This document shows positions 55,381 to 64,000 of a stretch of DNA of 64,000 nt, piece after piece. The DNA is taken from positions 4,030,001 through 4,094,000 of the forward strand of contig OY755177.1 in NCBI GenBank assembly GCA_963576735.1, read 5' to 3'. The notes beneath the pieces are model-generated. The model did no database searches, was not told where the DNA came from, and saw only the letters and a list, made by a program, of their open reading frames with translations. The translations under genes and the position numbers were made by a program. Numbering within the stretch: position 1 is the stretch's first letter; the number at the start of each line of letters is the position of its first letter. The DNA is from Bedellia somnulentella (taxonomy: Eukaryota > Arthropoda > Insecta > Lepidoptera > Bedelliidae).

Positions 55381-55775
55381 ATGACTCCCATATGCCTACA
55401 GCATAATCTTTTATGGAGGTTCCATGCAGCTTCGGAATTCCATTACCATATTGTAAACGGGAATTCTGCTGGAAAATTTGATTACGCGATCCTCTGCTGT
55501 AAACTCGTCCTAACCTAGTTTGAGCTAAATTGCTGTCAATTTAGAAGTGTGTGGTGTGGATGGGTGACCATGCAAAACTGTACTTTGGTGTTGCAAACAG
55601 ATGAAGATTTTGTTATTGTATTAGGTAATCTTTAGTGGTCAAATACTGTCTAGATAACTCTTCCAGCAATTACAATATCACTGTGTCAACTGAGTCACGT
55701 AAGCTGTATTTTAATTGTACAATTAAACTGTGCCTAGTCATTATAAGCCGTTTTCTTATTACTTTCTTTATGTTA

Positions 55776-56746
55776 TACTAGTGGATCGTCCCAGCTTCGA
55801 ACGGATAGCGTTGTTTTTTTAAATATCTGAGGTTTCTTTCTTCAGTCACTGCTCAAGCATTGTGAAATTCAGCGCAATGTTTTCAATTTATTAAATTTAT
55901 AGCACTCCCTAAACAGTGTAGTTTGGTGATTTTAAATACGCTTTGATGAACGGTTCAGTATTTCCGTTTAATAGCAAGTTTTGGAATAAAACGCTATGAA
56001 GTATTTATAACAATCTAAAAAATAAATCATTACGTGATGTAGGATGCAACTACTGGCGCCATCTAGTATGTGATATGTAAATTAGTAAAGATTTGGTTTT
56101 GATCACGGGCGCGATGGCTTATTTTATGTATAGTTTCGGTGTTTGTCTGCCGATTTCTATGATTCTTTTTTTATTGAATAGGTAATAATGTTACCTTTTT
56201 TTAAATTTGGGATGAGTGAGAGGTTTACAAACGTAAGAGTAAACAAATATAATCAGACTGATCCGAACTGCTAAGCTATCAGGAATTACACGTGTTATTG
56301 TGAGTCAACCGTAAAAGATAGACATAAACTGCTGAGATTTTTTTTTAGATAATTTTATGAGGATATTTCCGTAATACATAATTTCTATGTAAGTTTAACC
56401 ATTGAGGCTGCACACGCGACGGAAGCTTAAAAAATGGAGTATCTTCTCCCGTTTTCCCAAAATTTCCCAAAATTCCCCTTTACTACTCTGCTGAAAAGTA
56501 TACAAAAACCTGCGCAGGTGTATAAAGAATAATTGTACCAAGTTTCGTTAAAATCCGTCGAGTAGTTTTTGTTTCCATAAGGAACATACAAACCGACAGA
56601 CAGACAGACAGACAGACAGACAAAAATTTTACTGATTGCATTTTTGGCATCAGTATCGATCCCTAATCACCACCTGATGGTTATTTTGAAAATATATTTC
56701 ATGTACAGAATTGACCTCTCTACAGATTTATTATAAGTATAGATAT
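55776..56746 (+). repeat. Interspersed RTE-like repeat, copy B (complete)
   Basis: Starts tactagtggatcgtcccag and ends 'tttattataagtatagata', with an ACAG tandem (56597-56620) before the last 125 bp. Its first ~850 bp are the reverse complement of 1-847. Confidence 0.75.
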
Positions 56747-57200
56747 TATCGTATAGCCTTAAACATTCGGTAAAAGACATGTAAATAGAGCAAAATATAA
56801 AAAAGTTGAGAAAATTAAGAAATAAGTTGTGAGTCTAAAACTGAAACCTTACTACATATAAAAAGATTTCAGTATTTAAGTTTTTTTTGTTTTTTTTATT
56901 TTTAGTTATCTGATTCGGTATACATGTAAATATAAAAATACGTCTAAAATTATATTTTCGCACCTCATCAATATTTAATCCGTATGTTACGGCGTGATTA
57001 ATTGTACAAGAGTATTGAAAATAAAATACTAATAAAATTTGTTTCGCTTGCATATTTTTAACATATATTTTGGTTACCATTATTTGTTTTTGATAGTAAT
57101 ACAGAATTAATAAGATAAGTATGAGCAAAATACACTTTGTATTCTTCAAAGAACATTTTTTTTAATCTTGTTATGCGGGCCACGGCCAATTTCTAAATAT
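56747..57200. other. Non-coding stretch, nothing recognised
   Basis: Very AT-rich; a minus-strand frame (56835-57149) is lysine/isoleucine-rich without motifs. Confidence 0.4.
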
Positions 57201-57569
57201 CAGCAACCGTTATAGCCCAGTGGGTAGAACACTCGGTTATCGTGCAAACGACTAGTGTTCAAATCCTGGGTCGGGCCTACACCAATTTGTCTTTTCTAAA
57301 GACATATGTGTGGTTAATTTATCATGGTTGTTAACGGTGAGGGAAAACATCGTGAGGAAACCCACATGGCTGAGTTGTACTTAGTCATGTGACAGTGTAT
57401 TCGTACAAAACGGCGATAGGCCTGCCCCCTATCACGTGAGTACACTGTCCATGCAAAACGTGGGTACTCTGAACACCAGGTGACAAAGTCACGTGATGTT
57501 CAGAAGTATTAGTACCTCTGCCAACCCCTTCGGGGATATTCGGCGTGAACGTTTATGTTATGTTATGTA
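57201..57569 (+). mobile_element. SINE2a full-length copy
   Basis: Nearly identical to the copy at 19959 (A box region ttatagcccagtggg has one change). It ends (TTATG)n and is possibly flanked by aatttct (57188-57194 and about 57579). Confidence 0.92.
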
Positions 57570-57602
57570 TTTTATGTAATTTCTGATCCGATGAAGAAGT
57601 AA

Positions 57603-57668
57603 CATACATACATATACTTCCACCATTGGCTCCTATTAGGGAATGCAGAGACCATCGATTGGAAAGGA
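57603..57668 (-). mobile_element. LINE3 tail scrap
   Basis: 'catacatacatatacttcc', 'gcagagaccatcgatt'; inserted just beyond the SINE2 tail. Confidence 0.6.
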
Positions 57669-57814
57669 GTAACTTATTTAATTAAATCTTTACTTCGGTA
57701 ACTCTTGTTTTAGCATTAGTTCCCAATATTTAAATGATTTTATATCATATTTCATTATGGCTTGGCAGAGAACAGCTAATTTACGAATTTCTTAATTTTT
57801 TTGCGTTACATGAC

Positions 57815-58010
57815 GATAAGTACACGGCCATAAATCCCAATAAGGGGTAGCCAGAGCTTCAGAAATAGAAACTCTACAGCCACATTTGAAAGTTGATAGG
57901 GGACAAGCTGGTAGAAATAAAGTATCGATGGTGATGGGTCTTCAACCGGATCGCCCAAAAACTTTAAATAGATACCCCATGCATGCCCATAGTCCGTACT
58001 CTTAGTCACT
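57815..58010 (-). mobile_element. SINE1 copy (older variant)
   Basis: 'acacggccataaatcccaat' to 'aaactttaaatagataccc'; the 5' end of the element is lost. Confidence 0.75.
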
Positions 58011-58240
58011 TCTTAATAATACATATATACCAGTCAAAATTATAACCTTCAATTTTGTTTCACGCTAGTCGGGCAAAAATATAGGTGTTCTTATAGATTC
58101 TTCTACAAACGCAAATTCAATTATTGTTTCTAGCCCCTGAACTGAGTAAGAGCTATCTCTCAGGAGAGTAAGTGTGCTATCTTGAAATAATACCAATTTA
58201 CTATGTCCATGCTGTATATTGTGCGTTTTGCTTTTTATTT

Positions 58241-58620
58241 TGCTGTGTAGTGTTGGGATAGAATAGCACCAACTCAGTTTTCCTGCGGATGGCGTAAGAT
58301 GCGATCTAGGGTATCTTTATATTTGTTAAGGGTATTTTTAAATAATTATTAGACTATGTGGCCCTTGATCACCTGAGATCATTTTTTAATGCATCTTTTC
58401 TCACTCAATTTCCAAACGTACATACATACACTCACGGCTATAAATCCCTAGAAGGGGTAGCCAGAGCTGAGGAATTAAAAGTTCCTCAGCCACTTTTGGA
58501 AATTTTATTAATATATATAATTTTGGGGAGTGGGAATTTCCAAACGTGGCTTATGAATTCTCAGTGCTGAAGCTCAAGCTTCTCTTCTTTTTGGGATGTA
58601 TAACCGTGAGTAAATATATA
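58241..58620 (+). mobile_element. SINE1 (old) split by another SINE1
   Basis: The halves 58241-58419 and 58535-58620 join at aatttccaaacgt. Confidence 0.82.
58420..58534 (-). mobile_element. SINE1 fragment nested in SINE1
   Basis: A 5'-truncated minus-strand copy (about 80 bp of 3' end plus AT-rich filler), flanked by a 13-bp duplication aatttccaaacgt at 58407-58419 and 58535-58547. Confidence 0.88.
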
Positions 58621-58750
58621 AGTTTTAGAGGTCTTTGTGTATTTTAGAATGTTAGTATAAGTATTTTCAATGTGTCAGTATTGATTCTCTAACTGTGACA
58701 TTGTTGCAATAATTTTCATTTAGACTTTGCTTAAGATAGGAATCTCAATG

Positions 58751-58871
58751 TCCGTGGCCCAGTGGATAGAGGACTAGCTTCTGGATCAGGAGGTCTTGAG
58801 TTCGAATTCCACTAATGGCAACATTCATATGATAAATATGAATTATTGTTTCTTAGTCGTGGATTATCACA
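58751..58871 (+). mobile_element. Third tRNA-derived SINE family
   Basis: A box tggcccagtgga and B box gagttcgaattcc, followed by 'ataaatatgaattattgttt'. The head differs from SINE2 and there is no shared tail. Confidence 0.6.
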
Positions 58872-59118
58872 AGTTATCGAATTGCACATACTTTTGAGCT
58901 AATTTGATCTGAGTCGTATCTTTCTAAATATTTGTTACGAAGAATAGCATTAATTTGTTGTTAACTCCCTGGTATGATAATTTTATAAAATAGATCTCAT
59001 TTTGACACAAGAATCAAACCTCACGGGTTAAAACCAAAAAAGTCTCCCTGAGTTAAAACAAGAAATTCCCTACTGTTGATTTCTACTGTTGTTGTGAACC
59101 AATACTACATCAAATAAT

Positions 59119-59476
59119 GACATAACATAAACGTTCACGCCGTTTATCCCTGAAGGGGTTGGCAGAGGTACCAATACTCCTGAACTCACATGGCAAGCGC
59201 CATCTAGTTTCCAGAGAAGGTACCCACGTTTTGCTTAGACAGTGTACTCACGTGATAGGGGGCAGGCCTATCGCCGTTTTGTACGAACACACTGTCACAT
59301 GACTAAGTACAACTCAGCCTCACGATGTTTTCCCTCACCGTTAGCAACCATGATAAATTAACCACACATATGACTTTAGAAAAGACAAATTGGTGTAGGC
59401 CCGTCCCAGGATTGGAACTCACGCCCTTCTGTTTTTCGGGCGGGTGTTCTACCCACTGGACTATCATGTCCCTTTA
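59119..59476 (-). mobile_element. SINE2b full-length copy with defined ends
   Basis: Flanked by a 10-bp duplication atcaaataat (59109-59118 and 59477-59486). It carries the 2b head and 'ggcaagcgccatctagttt' block; a 16-bp piece of the core (next to ctcagcctcacgatg) is deleted. Confidence 0.92.
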
Positions 59477-59486
59477 ATCAAATAAT

Positions 59487-61372
59487 TCAATACAAAAAAC
59501 CATCTTCTTAAATGTAGTAAATTTAAACTCATATAATACACCTATACTCCTAAACTTATCCTCGATACAGATACAAAGCGTTCAAAAAGTGTCGTTCAAA
59601 AACTTTAACAGTAATTTCAAACGACGACGGTTTAGAATATTTCCGAACTGAAAATGGCGTATTTAATGTAGGATAGAATTTAATATGTCGTAAAATATTA
59701 TTTATGCGCAGCTCAGCTTCGAAATGTGCGGATATTGACTGCCAGTCGTGTGTCGAAATTTCAATTTTGCACTTAAAATTTTTCAGTTAATTTCATGCCG
59801 TAATCCTTTTAATATTATGCAGCTATATTAATTTCACAACAGTTTTTGAGTACTGATAAAGGATTTGACAATATTTTTTAACAGTTATGCCAGGGTAGTA
59901 CTGCGTTTCTACAAAAAGTATTTTTAAAATTTTACTACTTATACGCTCTCTCTAAATGGTTCTAGATTAGACTTCGACATCTGGGACTTTTAAGATGATT
60001 TAGATGAAGGGACTTCACTTATAAGTAGGTATAGTAAGTAAGTTAATAAGTATTAAAATAGCTCCTTTAACAAGAATGTTTTAAATTTAAACTATTACTA
60101 AAACATGAGCAATTTTCAATATTCAAACCATAAAATCGCACAGTGAATGAAATGTTTGTATTTGACAGATTCCACTCAAGCGTCAAACCGTAAATATTTA
60201 CAATAAATACGAAACAAAAAATTCAATCACGAAGAAAAATTGATACTTCATAAACGAAAATATTTAGTTCGGCGAAAATTCTTTTTTGTCGCTATAACCT
60301 CTATACGACCTACTGAACGTCGTCCGACATGCGAAGAATCTGCAATAAAATACTGAATTATGGTTGGGCCCACACCCTTTTTTTATTAAGTTACATTTTT
60401 CGCCGATTGCAGTTTTTATGTAATCAATCTTCTTTGAAGCGAGTGGGTGTCCGGGCATCCGAGTACTTTGATCGACCGATACAGAGTTGTTGCTTCACTT
60501 TATCGCGCTGTTTGCTTTCTTATTTTCATCTTGTTTTTTTCCTTTGTTGACTTTGAGCTCAGCGAAAGGTCCGAACCCCCGTCTCGATTTGTTTGCTTTA
60601 TTTTTTGGACATCTTTCCTTTCAATGTTTAGTTTGATTTTTTATGTAGTCACAATGCGTAGATTTGGTAGATCTTGGATGTTTGATTTGGTCGGTATTGT
60701 AATAAATAGATTTTTCTTTTCCAAGAAAGTCAGTGCTCTGTCATTTTAGCCCATGAATGTCAAAGCATCCCTAAGACCTTAATTTTGTCTCTTGTTATAC
60801 AGAAGTAACATATTTTTTCCCAAAAATCTGAAGATGATCTTTTTTCCATGTTTCTTAAATGAGATCATTATTATCACATATTGTACATAAACACACATAA
60901 ATTTATTAGGGGTATTAATCCAAAGGTAGGCAGTGGATTGGAATCGAATATTCTTCAGCAAGTTTGGAAATCGGTGGTAAAAAATATACAATAAAGGAAA
61001 GATGTTGTATCCTTTTACATTATGCCTGTAAATGATATATTAATTTTAACTAATTTTATTTAAACAAACCCATACTCAAGGTATTGAATCACACCTCGCT
61101 GCTACTATCTTTTTCAGGAGAATAAGCTGAATGAAATAAAATACAAGCGCAGCAATAGCTTTAAAAAATAACGAATACTCTTTATCGGTCAAAATACCAA
61201 TTTGTTACGATCGAACAAATCACACCTATTCGATATTTTTCTTTGAGCAATTTGGGAAAGCGCAATCACTAGCCAAGTTTGCGCTTCCTCGTAACAACAT
61301 GCATTTATTCGTGTGCAAAATCAACACGACAAAATAAACTTAATTTCTAGAAGTTTCTTTTAAGCTGTGAAG
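59487..61372. other. Long non-coding stretch
   Basis: No gene supported. A possible old minus-strand SINE1 lies at about 60895-61010. Overlapping small frames at 60264-60749 have no motif. Confidence 0.4.
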
Positions 61373-61581
61373 TGTCGGCTTAGAATTGTAATATCCTATT
61401 TCTTCCTGGGGATATTCGTAAGAGGCAACTAAGAGTATTGGTGCTTTTTAGTGATTTTTGAGCGATGCGGTTGGAGACGCATCACCTTTATTTTGCAATC
61501 AGTTATTCACTCAATTTTCAAAAGTGGGTGAGGAGTTTATTATTCTGAAGCTCTGGATACCCTTTCTAGGGATTTATTGAT

Positions 61582-61622
<41 letters not shown>

Positions 61623-61629
61623 GTATGTA
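61373..61629 (+). mobile_element. SINE1 copy with AT-expanded tail
   Basis: 'gctgtgaagtgtcggcttag' to 'tctagggatttattgatt', then a TA run (61585-61616) before TATG units. Confidence 0.82.
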
Positions 61630-62214
61630 TGATTCTTTTTGAAACGATTATTATATATAGATGCATTATTGTTATGATGAAGACTATTATCCTTAGTAAA
61701 ATAACTTACAGCTTATCTCAAGACTCAGAGAGTACGAATATCAGCCATGTTGCGTCACTTTGTATTAGAACTATGAAACTAATCCCGTTAATGCTGGTAA
61801 GGCGTAGTAAGGGGCTTAAAGCTATTGTCTACTATAAGTACTGAAGTCGGTATAAACTACAAAATTACATGAATCACAATAATTGCTTCATATATCAGGC
61901 AAACTCCTTCTAATAAAAGATGAATAACTCAATTATTGCATGTGTCGGTGTCAATCAATGAACTTAACGTTAACACGCTGTATTTAAATGAAGTTTCTTC
62001 CTACGCCAGCGTCGCGTACGTCAGTGCAACCTGAATGACGTCATACAAAGAGTTGCATACTTATAACGTAACCATTTTGTAATGTAGAATATGGGAAAAT
62101 AGACATTTAAGTACTTACTTTAAACTTTTAATATGAATATGAAGGTAAGGTTTGCCTCTGCATATCCCAGTAGGATTAAAGAGCGCAAGTATATATATGT
62201 AACTAAGTAGAGTT
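61630..62214. other. Non-coding stretch, nothing recognised
   Basis: A faint LINE3-type tail may lie at 62150-62200 ('cctctgcatatcccagtagg'). Confidence 0.35.
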
Positions 62215-62580
62215 AAATCCCAAATGCACCTGACATGGGTTCAAACTACGTAACGAAATAGCGTGATTCGTGAAAAGTGCGGTGTGAATGATGATATTTT
62301 AAAAAAGATAGAAAAAGGAATGCTGAGATAGTTTGAGTACATAGACAAATTTCATGATAATAAAAGGGTGAAAGAGATCCATCAAGCCAATGTGGAAGGT
62401 AATGTTAGTAGAAGACGACCTCGGAGGACTTATGTGGACCAAATAGAGAATCAGCTCAAAAAGGCAGGTGTCCGAAATATGAGGAAAACAATAACATGTA
62501 TGAAAGGAATGATAGATGTGAACAAAGCTAGAGAGGTTTGCCAGGATCGTACAAAGTGGCGACCTATACTATATATACGA
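62215..62580 (+). mobile_element. LINE3 C-terminal coding end, tail-less
   Basis: Longest LINE3 coding piece: NDDILKKIEKGMLR, a stop, FEYIDKFHDN, then HQANVEGNVSRRRPRRTYVD and REVCQDRTKWRP. It lacks the non-coding tail, so it is truncated at both ends. Confidence 0.85.
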
Positions 62581-63633
62581 TATTAGTACTAAACACTATT
62601 CTACTTACCCCTCCGATAAAAGTATCATTGTTGTTTTCACGAAGATTGTCTCAAGCAATTATTGTTAACTTCTAAGTAGTCCTCTAGGAATATTACATTA
62701 TATTACCAACTTGTGTTGCGTTGCGTATCTCGACTTCGAAAGAGGGACTTAATTAGGTAAGTTTTCGTTTAATAAGTTTGTTTAATTGGTATTCTACGAT
62801 TTGTTTCGAAAATAACTTTTTCTGTTTATGTCTTCTTTATTAATGAGAGTTGCCAATTTGTGTTGTAACTTTATAAGAATGTATTTGACAGAAGCTATTT
62901 TGCAAGTAGAATACAATGAATGAAGAAATTGAGAGAAACAATATTCTGTCATTTTTGTGAGTTATACATGAAAACTTTCAAAAATTTTGATCTGTGCACC
63001 ATTAACTCGTAATTGAACCGAGACCGTTAACACCAAATGCTAAGCTAAGCTAAGGTAGGGTAGCTTTAGTTTTAATAACACTCAAAAATATACTAGATTT
63101 TACAATAAAAGTTCTAAGGATTGGTGAGTAATATCGAATGACAAGGCCAGATATCCCCGGATCGTGTTACTACCCCGGTCACGTCGACCTATCGAGACTC
63201 ATTCGATTCCCATTTATTTCACAATAAAATATTTTATATTCCATTTTTTGTTCTCATTCACATATTGTTAGACGCTTAAAAGGCAGAAGAATGTTTGCTT
63301 TGATGTAAAAGGTTTACTTCAAGATAAGTAAGAATCCTTTTCTATGAATACTTTTGTTAAAGATTTTTCACGTTGTTTACGGTTTGGTGCCCACGTTTTG
63401 TACAAGATTTCCTTGCTTGTGGTGTTGATGTTTTTATGATAACGATACACTTTGTTCAGTGTTTTATAAAATATATTACAGCTGTAATTCGTAAGGAAAT
63501 TTAATGAACATTGGTACTCCTACCTATATTATGGAATATAAAAGTAAAATAGAAATAATTTTCTTGCCCAGAAGTACAATTGGATTGGTTGGAAATATCT
63601 GTGTAAAACGGTTTAGAATATCATAGTTACATA
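62581..63633. other. Non-coding stretch, nothing recognised
   Basis: No gene or repeat that I can name. Confidence 0.4.
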
Positions 63634-63940
63634 TATACTTATACTCAAGCGAGTAATTCTCATTGGGGTAGGCAAAGACTTTCGATTGCCACCCTCTTTA
63701 ATAATAATAATAAATCTTTATTTCAGACAAATACAGTCCATACAAAATAATACAATCTAAAGATTTACTTAAAAACTATGTTAGAAGATAAATAAAGGAC
63801 ACAATAAATTGATATATGTTATATACAAAATTTACACATTAACAGTCCTGAGGTGCATACCCAACCAATGCCTTAGAATGGGACAATACAGGCGTTCAGC
63901 TATGCTGCTCAGGCCTGGCAAACCTCCCTAGTTTAATTTT
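63634..63940 (-). mobile_element. LINE3 tail split by another LINE 3' end
   Basis: 63634-63692 and about 63908-63940 are the two sides of a minus-strand LINE3 tail. Between them (63693-63907) is a minus-strand LINE 3' UTR ending, in its own orientation, 'aaataaagatttattatta' plus an ATT tandem. Confidence 0.7.
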
Positions 63941-64000
63941 AAAACAACTATTGACTTACGGATATTTTAATCGTGGGTTAATTATAATGTGCAATCGTGA

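Noticed and set aside
1..64000. CRISPR array, bacterial operons, rRNA genes
   Set aside because: No regular spacer array, no ribosome-binding-site pattern and no rRNA-like sequence; the DNA is eukaryotic.

Overview
The window looks like AT-rich, intergenic or intronic nuclear DNA from an insect, most likely a moth or butterfly. That reading rests on interspersed repeats I recognise as lepidopteran: the tRNA-derived SINE core with aaaacatcgtgaggaaac, repeats ending in gaagtcggtt, and RTE-like repeats running from 'actagtggatcgtcc' to 'agtatagat'. It also rests on a gypsy-type errantivirus. No complete host gene is visible. The only host-exon candidate is a weak one at 27027-27224.

Almost everything identifiable is transposable-element material, much of it nested. 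SINE1 (about 250 bp, 'tgtagtgtcggcttag' to a (TATG)n tail) has more than 30 copies on both strands. SINE2 (about 360 bp, tRNA head with A and B boxes, (TTATG)n tail) has a dozen or more copies in two subfamilies, 2a and 2b. LINE3 is seen only as 5'-truncated 3' ends that encode the last ~100 residues of a reverse-transcriptase protein. SINE1, SINE2 and LINE3 share a similar 3' tail, CTCTGsCwACCCC, a GGG-containing stem, then GGCGTGA and a short tandem repeat. I infer that the SINEs use LINE3 or a relative for retrotransposition.

Layout. 1-5.5 kb: a ~970-bp interspersed repeat cut by the window edge, a fold-back element with a tRNA-like sequence at its centre, and a gaagtcggtt repeat. 5.5-6.8 kb: a dead LINE 3' half. 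7.4-15.6 kb: a dense SINE1/SINE2/LINE3 field with nested insertions and a small MITE. 16.1-19.1 kb: a 5'-truncated LINE (RNase H end) split by a second 5'-truncated LINE (RT end), each with a clean target-site duplication. 19.8-32 kb: more SINEs, a 446-bp MITE candidate and a LINE tail inside a SINE. 32-36.3 kb: sparse, with two RTE-like repeats. 36.3-36.9 kb: a miniature LTR element (TRIM). 37.2-45.6 kb: a complete but dead errantivirus, on the minus strand by its LTRs, PBS, gag and PPT, whose interior (protease C-half, pol, env N-half) is inverted. 45.6-64 kb: scattered SINEs and LINE3 pieces, a MITE inside a SINE, an inverted second copy of the repeat at 1-847, and a tRNA-like SINE of a third family.

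No element appears able to move by itself: all LINEs are 5' truncated and the errantivirus carries stops, frameshifts, two insertions and an inversion. The nesting gives a relative chronology. I see no clear new biological system. The strongest unusual features are the intra-element inversion of the errantivirus, the shared-tail SINE/LINE network with insertion into older tails, the LINE-in-LINE that makes a false fused reading frame, and the fold-back with a tRNA-like centre.
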